From Methylophilaceae bacterium UBA5127 (GTDB lineage Bacteria; Pseudomonadota; Gammaproteobacteria; Burkholderiales; Methylophilaceae): a DNA stretch of 8,259 nucleotides. Made by a program: the position numbers and the translations under genes. The notes beneath the pieces are model-generated. The model saw only the letters and a program-made list of their open reading frames with translations, searched no databases and was not told the DNA's origin. Shown here piece after piece: positions 1 through 6,523 of this stretch. Within the stretch, counting starts at the first letter, position 1; each line of letters begins with the position of its first letter. Where the stretch lies: the NCBI GenBank assembly GCA_002414145.1, contig DHYP01000015.1:61571-69829 (forward strand), read 5' to 3'.

Positions 1-1311
1 AGTGGTGTGATGTCTGCTACCAAAAGCCTCTCCGATTTCTGGAAAGCTATGGTTAGTAAGTTCTCTCGCTAAACACATGGCGATTTGCCTAGGCCGCGCA
101 AAATTGCGCGAGCGCTTTTTACTATGCATTTCACTGACTTTAATTTTGTAATAATCTGCCACTGTTTTTTGTATATTTTCAATGGTGATTTGACGCCCAC
201 GTACCGCAATTAGATCGCGTAATGCATCTTTAGCCAAATGAATATCAATAGCATGGCCAGTAAAGTTAGCCATGGCAATAATACGGTTTAAGGCACCTTC
301 TAATTCGCGCACACTAGAACGTATTTGTTTAGCGACAAAAAATGCAACATCTTCATCCAGATGGATATTAACGCTTTCTGCTTTTTTAAGCAAAATAGCC
401 ACACGCATTTCTAATTCTGGAGGCTCAATGGCAACGGTTAATCCCCAGCTAAAACGTGTACGTAAACGCTCATCTACATCAATGATTTCTTTAGGGTAAG
501 TATCACAAGTAATCACAATTTGCTTTTTTTCTTCAATTAAAGTGTTGAATGCGTAAAAGAACTCTTCTTGTGTACGTGTTTTTTTAGCAAAAAATTGAAT
601 ATCGTCAATAAGCAATAAATCTAACGAATGATATTGTTTCTTAAACTCATCAAACGCTTTATTCTCATAAGCCTTCACTACATCAGAGACATAGCGCTCA
701 GCATGCAGATACCGAATGTTAGCATCTGGTTTTTCTTGTTTTAACTGATTGCCAATCGCTTGTAGTAAGTGCGTTTTACCTAAACCCACACCACCATAAA
801 TAAAAAGTGGGTTATAAGCCTGACCAGGATTATCGGCAACTTGTATGGCAGCGGCACGTGCTAATTGATTAGCGCGGCCAGTCACATAATTATCAAAATT
901 AAAAGAAGGGTTTAAGCCAGAAATGCGTTCATTGGAACGCCGATTAACACCATTCGCATTGGATGCGGTTTGCAGGTTTGTAGCCAAAGAAACGTGATTA
1001 CTGAATTGTTGAGGGCTGATTGTTTCGGAGCTTGTTGTAAAGTCAGCATTAGCCTTTTTTACAGTAGCAGTATTTTCCGTGCTTACAGCTAATTCAATTT
1101 GTATATGAGAGGGGAGCAATTCACCAGCAATTGCTTGGATTCTAGATAAAAATTTGTCTTTAATCCACTGTTGTACAAATCGATTGGGCGCAAGGAGGCG
1201 AACAGTATCTGAAAGTATTTCAACTTTAAGAGGCTTTATCCATGTATTAAATTGTTGAGGAGAGAGTTCTTTTTCAAACCGCAACAAACAGGTAGACCAA
1301 AAACTATTCAT
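1..1311 (-). CDS. dnaA: Chromosomal replication initiator DnaA (C-terminus cut by window edge)
   Basis: DnaA is the AAA+ ATPase that binds DnaA boxes, melts the origin and loads the DnaB helicase. The frame stays open from the ATG at 1311 to the window edge, giving 437 residues; the family is usually about 450-470, so only a short tail is missing. Domain I (about 1-90) has the usual Trp-rich start (FWSTCLLRF). A variable Ser/Thr/Asn-rich linker follows to about 135. The AAA+ domain carries Walker A GGVGLGKT at 173-180 (K179) and Walker B LLLIDD ending at D236-D237. Domain IV holds the DNA-binding helices and the signature IGEAFGSRHHTT at the very end. That loop normally reads GGRDHTT, so H434 replaces a usually conserved Asp. 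The start is the ATG giving the expected MNSFW-type N-terminus; its ribosome-binding site is weak. It is divergent from rpmH. The identification is certain. Confidence 0.97.
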   Translation of the reverse strand, partial: MNSFWSTCLLRFEKELSPQQFNTWIKPLKVEILSDTVRLLAPNRFVQQWIKDKFLSRIQAIAGELLPSHIQIELAVSTENTATVKKANADFTTSSETISPQQFSNHVSLATNLQTASNANGVNRRSNERISGLNPSFNFDNYVTGRANQLARAAAIQVADNPGQAYNPLFIYGGVGLGKTHLLQAIGNQLKQEKPDANIRYLHAERYVSDVVKAYENKAFDEFKKQYHSLDLLLIDDIQFFAKKTRTQEEFFYAFNTLIEEKKQIVITCDTYPKEIIDVDERLRTRFSWGLTVAIEPPELEMRVAILLKKAESVNIHLDEDVAFFVAKQIRSSVRELEGALNRIIAMANFTGHAIDIHLAKDALRDLIAVRGRQITIENIQKTVADYYKIKVSEMHSKKRSRNFARPRQIAMCLARELTNHSFPEIGEAFGSRHHTT

Positions 1312-1460
1312 CAATACCCAAAAAATTAAAAAACAGAATTAATTCAAGACAATGAATCGTGTTTATTCAAAGTTAAAATATCAACAACTGATTTTTTATA
1401 TGACGTTATAAGCATTTAAATAATAAAATGCAGTCGTAATTCTAACGCTTTTAATATGAC

Positions 1461-1469
1461 TTATCCACA
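1461..1469 (+). promoter_or_regulatory. DnaA box (perfect TTATCCACA)
   Basis: The sequence TTATCCACA is an exact match to the high-affinity DnaA-binding consensus. It sits in the dnaA-rpmH spacer, about 30 bp upstream of the rpmH promoter -35 element, so bound DnaA could act both in origin opening and in control of the flanking promoters. It is followed on the right by an AT-rich run at 1481-1498 that could be the unwinding element. Confidence 0.8.
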
Positions 1470-1500
1470 GGACTCAATAGATAAATAAATAAAAAAATCA

Positions 1501-1530
1501 TTGACATAAATAAGCAAAATAAGGTTTAAT
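1501..1530 (+). promoter_or_regulatory. Sigma-70 promoter for rpmH operon
   Basis: A perfect -35 hexamer TTGACA (1501-1506) is followed after 18 bp by TTTAAT (1525-1530), one mismatch from the TATAAT consensus. Transcription would start near 1537, giving a leader of about 50 nt before the rpmH ATG. This is the only strong promoter I see for the rpmH-rnpA-yidD-yidC-mnmE run, so it probably drives the whole operon. Confidence 0.7.
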
Positions 1531-1584
1531 GTACGGCTTTGTAAAACACGTAAAAACAATTGCCTTAATGGCTTGGAGATTCTA

Positions 1585-1719
1585 ATGAAACGTACATATC
1601 AACCATCTAAAACACGTCGCGCGCGTACACATGGTTTTTTAGTGCGCATGAAAACTAAAGGCGGTCGTGCAGTGATTGCAGCTCGTCGTGCAAAAGGTCG
1701 CAAACGTTTAGGTTTATAA
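1585..1719 (+). CDS. rpmH: 50S ribosomal protein L34
   Basis: L34 is a small, very basic protein of the large ribosomal subunit. The 44-residue product begins MKRTYQPSK, continues [17 protein letters not shown], and ends [11 protein letters not shown], which is the full-length family pattern. The start is supported by a GGAG ribosome-binding site at 1575-1578, six bases before the ATG. It is the first gene of the operon, directly behind the strong promoter at 1501-1530 and 30 bp before rnpA, the near-universal pairing of these genes. The identification is certain. Confidence 0.98.
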   Translation: MKRTYQPSKTRRARTHGFLVRMKTKGGRAVIAARRAKGRKRLGL

Positions 1720-1749
1720 TCTAATGCAATTGCAGATGCGAATTAGCAA

Positions 1750-2103
1750 ATGCAAAAACTAATCATGTTAAAAAAAACGGATGAATTTTCATCCGTTTTT
1801 AGTTTTAAAAAACGATTTTCGTCACCTTTTTTTGTAGTACATTACAAGCCTAATCAAGCCCAACATGTACAAGTTGGGTTTGTAGTTGCAAAAAAAGTAG
1901 CAAAACTAGCGGTTGATAGAAATTATATGCGACGTGTATTGCGTGAGTTTTGTCGACACGAACTCTCTGCTACGCTATGTGTGGATGTGATTATTCAAGT
2001 GCAGAAAAAATTTGAAAATAAAGACTATTCTCTGGTAAATCAAGAACTTGTTACTATTTTTAATAAAATTCAAAATAAGCTTTCTGCTTCTTCTGGGCAA
2101 TAA
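1750..2103 (+). CDS. rnpA: Ribonuclease P protein component
   Basis: RnpA is the basic protein subunit that binds the RNase P RNA and helps it recognise the 5' leader of precursor tRNAs. The 117-residue product has the normal family length. It carries the N-terminal KTDEFSSVF segment (residues 9-17), a central strand GFVVAKKV, and the family signature RNYMRRVLRE at 57-66, which matches the RNxxRRxxRE pattern that contacts the RNA. An in-frame TAG at 1744 makes 1750 the furthest upstream ATG; the ATG at 1768 (MLKKTDEF) is a plausible alternative, and neither has a good ribosome-binding site. Translation may depend on coupling to rpmH, 30 bp upstream. The codons for residues 8-17 form a strong terminator-like hairpin (separate entry). 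The C-terminus is Ser/Lys-rich and unremarkable. Confidence 0.96.
   Translation: MQKLIMLKKTDEFSSVFSFKKRFSSPFFVVHYKPNQAQHVQVGFVVAKKVAKLAVDRNYMRRVLREFCRHELSATLCVDVIIQVQKKFENKDYSLVNQELVTIFNKIQNKLSASSGQ
1773..1800 (+). terminator. Terminator-like hairpin inside the 5' end of rnpA
   Basis: A perfect 12-bp inverted repeat pairs 1773-1784 with 1789-1800 around a 4-base loop (ATTT). The stem core is ACGGATGA/TCATCCGT, flanked by five A residues on the left and five T residues on the right. This is the shape of an intrinsic terminator, and on paper it works in both directions. It lies within the rnpA coding sequence. It could lower transcription past rpmH, so that RnpA is made in smaller amounts than L34. 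The GC part of the stem is short, so partial termination is more likely than full. The function is inferred; the structure is read directly. Confidence 0.4.
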
Positions 2104-2130
2104 TCAATATTGTCAGGTAATTTAATAATT

Positions 2131-2343
2131 ATGATGCGTAAATTGCCTATAATGCTAATAAAACTTTATCAGTGGACATTAAGCCCTTATGTGGGTTTAC
2201 ATTGTAGATTTCATCCTACTTGTTCACGTTATGCTATTGAAGCTTTAACAAAGTATGGATTTTTCAAAGGCTCATATTTAAGCATTGCTAGGATTGCCAG
2301 ATGTCATCCTTGGCATGCAGGCGGTCATGATCCCGTACCTTAA
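2131..2343 (+). CDS. yidD: Membrane protein insertion efficiency factor YidD
   Basis: YidD is a small, amphipathic inner-membrane-associated protein that helps YidC-dependent insertion of membrane proteins. The 70-residue product has the family landmarks in order: [18 protein letters not shown] at the N-terminus, the Cys-containing [15 protein letters not shown] block, and the ending [14 protein letters not shown]. The family normally starts at MRK, so I place the start at the ATG pair 2131/2134. A TTG at 2110 is in frame and would add seven residues, but they do not fit the family and no good ribosome-binding site precedes it. An AGG at 2115-2117 is a weak, rather distant candidate site for the chosen start. 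It lies between rnpA (27 bp) and its partner yidC (37 bp). Confidence 0.94.
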   Translation: MMRKLPIMLIKLYQWTLSPYVGLHCRFHPTCSRYAIEALTKYGFFKGSYLSIARIARCHPWHAGGHDPVP

Positions 2344-2380
2344 TGATTTATTTTTAATGAATGTTTAATCAAAGAATTTT

Positions 2381-4003
2381 ATGGATACACGACGTATAGT
2401 TTTATTTGTTATTTTTTCTTTCTCAATCATGATGTTATGGGATGCATGGCAGCGTAAGGACGCACCCATAGAAACTAACTCCACACAAATAGCGACAACG
2501 ACGGTACCAAGTGCTACATCACCTGTTGCTGTAAATGAAGATGCACAGTTTAAGTTAGAAAAAGGTAAGCGTATCCAGGTAGAGACGGATTTATTTCATG
2601 CTGAAATAGATACCTATGGTGCTGATTTACGTCGTTTAGTGTTATTAAAGCACCGTGCAAATGATATCAAAGAAGGTAATTTTGTGCTGATGGATGATGC
2701 AGCATCTCCTCTGTTTTACGTGGCGCAAACAGGCTTAAAAGGGCAAGATTTACCAACACACCATACCGTATTCAACACGACAAATACACAATATACGTTA
2801 CAGCCAGATGCAGACGTACTTGAAGTGCGTTTTAGTGCTCCCTCTGTGAATAATATTAATGTAGATAAAGTGTACACTTTCCACCGTAATAGCTACGTTG
2901 TAGATGTGACATATGAGATTAAAAATGGTAGTACAAATGCTATAAGCCCTTCAGTTTATTACCAAATTATTCATGATAATCAATCTAACCAAGGCACAGC
3001 ATTAATGCCAACATTTACAGGCGGTGCTTATTATAATGAGGCAGATAAGTATAAAAAATTAAAATTTGAAGAGATGAAAAAGAAACCGCTGTCCATTCAG
3101 ACGAATGACGGTTGGGTGGGCTTGGTTCAGCACTACTTCGTTAGCGCATGGATTCCTAAAGAGGGTTTAACACGTAAATTTTATACATCAGAATTAACAG
3201 AAAAATACTACTCTATCGGGACGATGAGTACTATAAACAGCATTCCAGCAGGCGGTGCGGTGACGATACCCGCACGTTTATATGCTGGCCCACAAATACA
3301 TCAAGATCTGGTTGCGGCCGCACCTGGCTTGGAATACACCGTAGATTATGGCTGGCTCACCATTATTGCTAAGCCACTTTTTTGGTTGCTCTCAAAAATT
3401 CATTTATTAGTGAATAACTGGGGAGGCGCGATTATTCTTTTAACAGTGCTAATTAAAGCAGCTTTTTTTAGGTTGTCTGCTTCTAGCTATAAAAGCATGG
3501 CGCAGATGCGTGAGCTGGCACCACGTTTACAAGCCCTGAAAGAAAAGTTTGGTGAAGATAAGCAAAAAATGCAACAAGCCATGATGGAAATGTATCGTAC
3601 AGAAAAAATCAATCCATTAGGTGGCTGCTTACCAATCTTGGTGCAAATACCCGTGTTTATTTCATTGTATTGGATGCTATTAGGTAGCGTAGAGTTGCGC
3701 CACGCCCCTTTTATTCTATGGATTCAGGATTTATCAGCTAAAGACCCTTATTATGTGTTGCCGCTGTTAATGGGTGCTAGCATGATTGTACAAACGTATT
3801 TGAATCCAACGCCTACAGACCCAATCCAAGCCAAGGTGATGAAGATTATGCCAGTAGTATTTAGCGTCTTCTTCTTCTTCTTTCCGGCGGGCTTGGTTTT
3901 ATACTGGCTAGTAAACAATGTGCTTTCTATTTGGCAACAATGGTTTATCAATAAAAGCATACATGCGGATGCTTTAGCCAAAAAAGGTAATGCAAAAAAA
4001 TAA
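2381..4003 (+). CDS. yidC: Membrane protein insertase YidC
   Basis: YidC inserts and folds inner-membrane proteins, alone or with the Sec translocon. The 540-residue product has the Gram-negative layout: an N-terminal membrane anchor (about 5-22, after MDTRR), a large periplasmic domain (about 55-330), and five conserved C-terminal helices in all. Landmarks are the helix around 345-365 with K359 at the position of the groove Arg of E. coli (R366), NPLGGCLP at 411-418, a helix at about 458-474, and the last segment with five consecutive Phe (497-501) before PAGLVLYW. K at 359 is common in relatives, but R364 replaces a Pro that I recall as strongly conserved (FFPL). The C-terminus is basic, fitting ribosome contact. 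The start is the first ATG giving the typical MDTRRI N-terminus; the stop overlaps the mnmE start by 14 nt, so translation is probably coupled. Confidence 0.98.
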   Translation: MDTRRIVLFVIFSFSIMMLWDAWQRKDAPIETNSTQIATTTVPSATSPVAVNEDAQFKLEKGKRIQVETDLFHAEIDTYGADLRRLVLLKHRANDIKEGNFVLMDDAASPLFYVAQTGLKGQDLPTHHTVFNTTNTQYTLQPDADVLEVRFSAPSVNNINVDKVYTFHRNSYVVDVTYEIKNGSTNAISPSVYYQIIHDNQSNQGTALMPTFTGGAYYNEADKYKKLKFEEMKKKPLSIQTNDGWVGLVQHYFVSAWIPKEGLTRKFYTSELTEKYYSIGTMSTINSIPAGGAVTIPARLYAGPQIHQDLVAAAPGLEYTVDYGWLTIIAKPLFWLLSKIHLLVNNWGGAIILLTVLIKAAFFRLSASSYKSMAQMRELAPRLQALKEKFGEDKQKMQQAMMEMYRTEKINPLGGCLPILVQIPVFISLYWMLLGSVELRHAPFILWIQDLSAKDPYYVLPLLMGASMIVQTYLNPTPTDPIQAKVMKIMPVVFSVFFFFFPAGLVLYWLVNNVLSIWQQWFINKSIHADALAKKGNAKK

Positions 4004-5336
4004 TGTAGATACAATAGCTGCCATTGCTACTGCAAGCGGTGCTGGTGGCATTGGTATTGTGCGTGTTTCGGGTGCTTTATGCCAAACGATAGCGCATGCT
4101 ATTTTAGGTCAGTGCCCTCCCCCTCGTCATGCAGCGTATCTGGATTTTATGGATGCCGATGGTACCTTAATAGACCGCGGTATTGCGATTTATTATCCTA
4201 ATCCACACTCATACACAGGCGAAGACGTACTTGAGTTACAGGCGCATGGTGGCACAGCGTTAATGCAAATTTTGCTAGCACGATGTATATCGCTAGGTGC
4301 GCGTCAGGCAGCGCCTGGAGAGTTTACGCGCCGCGCTTATTTAAATGATAAGCTAGATTTGGCACAAGCAGAAGCGGTAGCTGACCTGATTAATGCAGCA
4401 ACCGAACAAGCAGCTAAAAGCGCAGTACGCTCATTATCGGGCGAGTTTTCATTAGCGATTCAAACATTATTACAACATTTAATAGAGCTTAGACTGTATG
4501 TAGAGGCATGTTTGGATTTTCCTGAAGAAGAGATAGATTTTATTTCACAAGGGCGTGTCGCAGAAAAAATCGCACAGAATCAACAAGCGCTACAACATAT
4601 TCTGAGTAAAGCCAAACAAGGTGCTTTGCTACGTGACGGCATACAAGTGGTATTAATTGGTCAGCCCAATGTGGGTAAGTCTAGTTTATTAAATGCGCTA
4701 GCAGGGGAGGAAGTCGCAATTGTGACGCCTATTGCTGGAACAACCCGCGACACTATTAAAAGTGCTATTCAGATTAGCGGCGTTCCATTGCATGTGATAG
4801 ATACCGCAGGCTTGCGTGAAACTGACGATGAGGTGGAAAAAATTGGCATCGCACGAACATATCGAGCCACAGAAACGGCCAATATCGCGTTAATTTTGGT
4901 TGATGCAACTCATGGTATAGGTGAGCAAGAAAAATCGATTCTAGAGCGGTTGCCGCAAGAAATCATTAAAATTTGGGTGCATAATAAAATTGACGTTACG
5001 CATGAAGCGCCAGCAATTGAGAATAAAAATGGAGAAATGCATCTTTATCTTTCTGCTAAAACTGGACAAGGGTTAGATTTATTAAAGGCGCAACTTCTAA
5101 AAATCGCTGGCTATCAGGCATCAGGTGAGGGTGTATTTATGGCGCGCGCAAGGCATTTGCAAGCGTTAGGTTTGGTAGAGAAGCATTTGCATCAAGCATT
5201 GTTGCAAATCAATACGGCAGAGTTAATCGCTGAAGAACTGCGTTTGGCGCAAGATGCATTAAGTATGATTACGGGAGAATTTACGCCAGACGATTTGCTA
5301 GGCGAGATTTTTAGTAAATTCTGTATAGGCAAATAA
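3990..5336 (+). CDS. mnmE: tRNA modification GTPase MnmE
   Basis: MnmE, in complex with MnmG, installs the aminomethyl or carboxymethylaminomethyl group on C5 of the wobble uridine (U34) of certain tRNAs, using a methylene-tetrahydrofolate-derived carbon. The 448-residue product is full length. The N-terminal folate-binding domain starts [11 protein letters not shown] and runs to about 118. A helical domain is interrupted by the G domain, which has P-loop GQPNVGKS (224-231), GTTRD (250-254), DTAG (271-274) and NKID (332-335). The C-terminal FCIGK motif, with the functionally important Cys, is present (C445). An in-frame TAG at 3975 and no other start in between fix the ATG at 3990, which overlaps the end of yidC by 14 nt. 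AAGG lies only two bases before the ATG, so coupling to yidC translation is likely. It is the last gene of the operon and is followed by a terminator. Confidence 0.98.
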   Translation: MQKNNVDTIAAIATASGAGGIGIVRVSGALCQTIAHAILGQCPPPRHAAYLDFMDADGTLIDRGIAIYYPNPHSYTGEDVLELQAHGGTALMQILLARCISLGARQAAPGEFTRRAYLNDKLDLAQAEAVADLINAATEQAAKSAVRSLSGEFSLAIQTLLQHLIELRLYVEACLDFPEEEIDFISQGRVAEKIAQNQQALQHILSKAKQGALLRDGIQVVLIGQPNVGKSSLLNALAGEEVAIVTPIAGTTRDTIKSAIQISGVPLHVIDTAGLRETDDEVEKIGIARTYRATETANIALILVDATHGIGEQEKSILERLPQEIIKIWVHNKIDVTHEAPAIENKNGEMHLYLSAKTGQGLDLLKAQLLKIAGYQASGEGVFMARARHLQALGLVEKHLHQALLQINTAELIAEELRLAQDALSMITGEFTPDDLLGEIFSKFCIGK

Positions 5337-5369
5337 AAAGGGCGGTAAGCTTTTCTTACCACCCTTTTT
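5335..5369. terminator. Bidirectional intrinsic terminator
   Basis: The stem GGTAAG (5344-5349) pairs with CTTACC (5355-5360) around the loop CTTTT. One C/A mismatch follows, then GGG (5340-5342) pairs with CCC (5362-5364), with five A residues to the left and five T residues to the right. The T run works as a U-tract for mnmE reading right, and the A run gives one for the minus-strand gene reading left. It starts in the last base of the mnmE stop region and ends 13 bp before the stop of the convergent gene, so one element serves both. Confidence 0.9.
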
Positions 5370-5382
5370 AGTAATCTGTTAA

Positions 5383-5709
5383 TTAAGCAAACTGTGAAAG
5401 TTTGTTGTATTTTTCAGCAAGCAGATAATAAAAAACTAGACGTGATTTAAAGCGATCTTCTTTCATTGTTTGGCAAACACTATCTACAGCAGCATTAAGA
5501 TCTGCATCAGAATTGCTTAGACCAAGTTTTTTCTTTAAGAAGTTTTCACGAACAGTATCTTTTTCACTTTCGTCACCACATGAAACAAATTGTGAATCTT
5601 TATTTGACATCACTAATGCATAAGTTTTTGCCATGCCTTGTAATGCAGCATCGTCAATTTTAGAGGTGTACTTTGCAAGAATTGCTTTTTGTTCTTGAAT
5701 ATCGGCCAT
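5383..5709 (-). CDS. DUF2853-like small protein, function unknown
   Basis: The 108-residue product has no signal peptide or membrane segment and appears to be a soluble, mostly helical cytoplasmic protein. I recognise the pattern of the DUF2853 family from memory: a short N-terminal helix (ILAKYTSKI), a VSC-type segment before an acidic stretch (41-50), TVRENFLKKKLGL at 52-64, and a C-terminal VFYYLLAEKY at 92-101. The family's role is unknown and I assign none. It has two Cys (C44, C79). The start is well fixed: AGGAG (5716-5720 on the minus strand) sits six bases before the ATG. It is convergent with mnmE and shares its terminator. It has its own upstream spacer of 232 bp and is probably a single-gene transcript, separate from the cytochrome genes beyond parS. 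It is a real gene; the family call is moderately sure. Confidence 0.8.
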   Translation of the reverse strand: MADIQEQKAILAKYTSKIDDAALQGMAKTYALVMSNKDSQFVSCGDESEKDTVRENFLKKKLGLSNSDADLNAAVDSVCQTMKEDRFKSRLVFYYLLAEKYNKLSQFA

Positions 5710-5841
5710 TATCTTCTCCTAAAAATTTTGTAAGTTGTTTAATTACAAATCATTGATTGCGATGTTAAGCAACAAGTGACATTCCAACCAATTAAACTCT
5801 ATTAAACGGATGGCATGTGAGCCAAGCCAGCGGTTTTCTAT

Positions 5842-5861
5842 CGCCTGTAGCACTATAGGCG
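5842..5861. repeat. Short inverted repeat in the DUF2853-parS spacer
   Basis: CGCCTGTAG (5842-5850) pairs with CTATAGGCG (5853-5861) with one G-T wobble; the loop would be very small. There is no T run on either side, so it does not look like an intrinsic terminator. It lies upstream of the DUF2853-like gene and 47 bp from parS, so it could be a protein-binding site or a stray RNA hairpin. The rest of the 5710-5941 spacer holds no gene that I can support, and I could not place a convincing promoter for the DUF2853-like gene. Confidence 0.35.
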
Positions 5862-5908
5862 CATTCAATGCAACTCGTCAATACTTAAGATTGTAAACAA
5901 TTGTAGGG

Positions 5909-5930
5909 GCATGTTTCACGTGAAACATGC
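5909..5930. promoter_or_regulatory. parS: parS centromere site (ParB-binding)
   Basis: The 16-bp core TGTTTCACGTGAAACA at 5912-5927 is an exact match to the conserved bacterial parS sequence. It is embedded in a perfect 22-bp palindrome (5909-5930), as GC-AT flanks extend the symmetry. parS is where the CTP-dependent clamp ParB loads and spreads, letting ParA and SMC segregate newly copied origins. Its position about 4.5 kb from the candidate oriC fits the usual origin-proximal placement. It is intergenic, 11 bp past the stop codon of the cytochrome b gene. The parA and parB genes are not in this window; in many bacteria they follow mnmG-rsmG, which would place them just beyond the right edge. 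Confidence 0.95.
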
Positions 5931-5941
5931 GATAATGGACG

Positions 5942-6511
5942 TTAGAAAAGTTTAATTTGTTTGGGTTTTTTTAAGCGCTCTTCTACCTTGCAAACACGTT
6001 TGCAGCCTGTAATCATTGCCCATATGAGGTTGTCGTGATGCATGATACTTTCAAAAATAACGCCGCTTACATGTAGTCCTACCAGCCATAACCAGCCCCA
6101 TGTTGCGTAGTGATGTAGTGCTTCTACAAACTCAGGGTCTTCAAAAATCCAGCCATTATTGTAAACAATGCAACCAGAGCCTACGGCTAAGATGCCTGTT
6201 GCAAGCATGGCATAAATGATGAGGGCGCCAGTGGGATTATGTCCGATATAGTGTTTTGCATTACCTCTAAGAACGCGGTAGAAGTATTTGGCAGCCCAGA
6301 TTGGATTGAGGGGAAACGTATGAAAGTTAGCATAGCCCGTGGCTACAACTCCCCAAATAATGCGTGCAACAATTAATCCACCAGCAACATAGCCTGCGTT
6401 TGCGTGTAGCAATCTATCCCATTCAGAGTTGTGAGTATAGAAGGCTACACCAAATGCGATTACTAGCGACCAGTGGAATATCCTAATAAATGGATCCCAT
6501 ACATACTGCAT
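5942..6511 (-). CDS. Cytochrome b561-type membrane cytochrome b
   Basis: The 189-residue product is a four-helix inner-membrane cytochrome b of the b561 / Ni,Fe-hydrogenase cytochrome b type. It begins with the family pattern VWDPFIRIFHW. Likely helices lie at about 12-26, 38-57, 93-113 and 136-156. Candidate haem ligands are H13, H36, H133 or H134, and H147, enough for two b haems. The GHNPTGA segment at 90-96 before the third helix is typical of the family. The C-terminus is basic and probably cytoplasmic. Such proteins pass electrons between the quinone pool and a periplasmic partner. That partner is probably the cytochrome c encoded 12 bp upstream, with which it forms an operon. The start at 6511 has only a weak ribosome-binding site, which fits translational coupling. 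The family is clear; the physiological partner is inferred. Confidence 0.9.
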   Translation of the reverse strand: MQYVWDPFIRIFHWSLVIAFGVAFYTHNSEWDRLLHANAGYVAGGLIVARIIWGVVATGYANFHTFPLNPIWAAKYFYRVLRGNAKHYIGHNPTGALIIYAMLATGILAVGSGCIVYNNGWIFEDPEFVEALHHYATWGWLWLVGLHVSGVIFESIMHHDNLIWAMITGCKRVCKVEERLKKPKQIKLF

Positions 6512-6523
6512 AAGTGGGCTAAA

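Larger units (their letters stand above)
1312..1584. other. oriC: Candidate replication origin (oriC) in the dnaA-rpmH intergenic region
   Basis: This 273-bp divergent spacer is very AT-rich and lies between dnaA and rpmH, the usual origin location in many bacteria. I see one perfect DnaA box (1461-1469). A one-mismatch relative, TTATTCAAA, lies at 1363-1371 when scored against TTATNCACA. AT-only runs that could unwind lie at about 1391-1400, 1415-1427 and 1481-1498; the last is a tetranucleotide repeat (ATAAATAAAT...). A possible IHF-like site, TATCAACAACTGA, lies at about 1380-1392 with one mismatch to consensus. No GATC sites are present. The placement is inferred from gene order and the box; the shortage of strong boxes leaves some doubt. 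The region must also contain the dnaA promoter, which I could not place confidently. Confidence 0.6.

Noticed and set aside
272..499. Plus-strand open frame inside dnaA
   Set aside because: Antisense shadow of the conserved DnaA AAA+ domain, with low-complexity Ser/Arg composition.
2110..2130. TTG start for yidD at 2110 giving a 77-residue product
   Set aside because: The added residues do not fit the YidD family, which starts at MRK, and no good ribosome-binding site precedes the TTG.
3991..4003. Run of seven A residues at the yidC-mnmE overlap as a frameshift site joining the two proteins
   Set aside because: A -1 slip meets a TAG at 4006 after two codons; only a +1 shift would fuse the frames, and both proteins are normal full-length members of their families.
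3751..4014. Minus-strand open frame over the end of yidC
   Set aside because: Shadow of the YidC C-terminal helices; no ribosome-binding site or family features.
5890..6169. Repeated 12-mer ATTGTAAACAAT at 5890-5901 and 6158-6169
   Set aside because: One copy lies inside the cytochrome b coding region; short, AT-rich and only two copies, so chance is sufficient.
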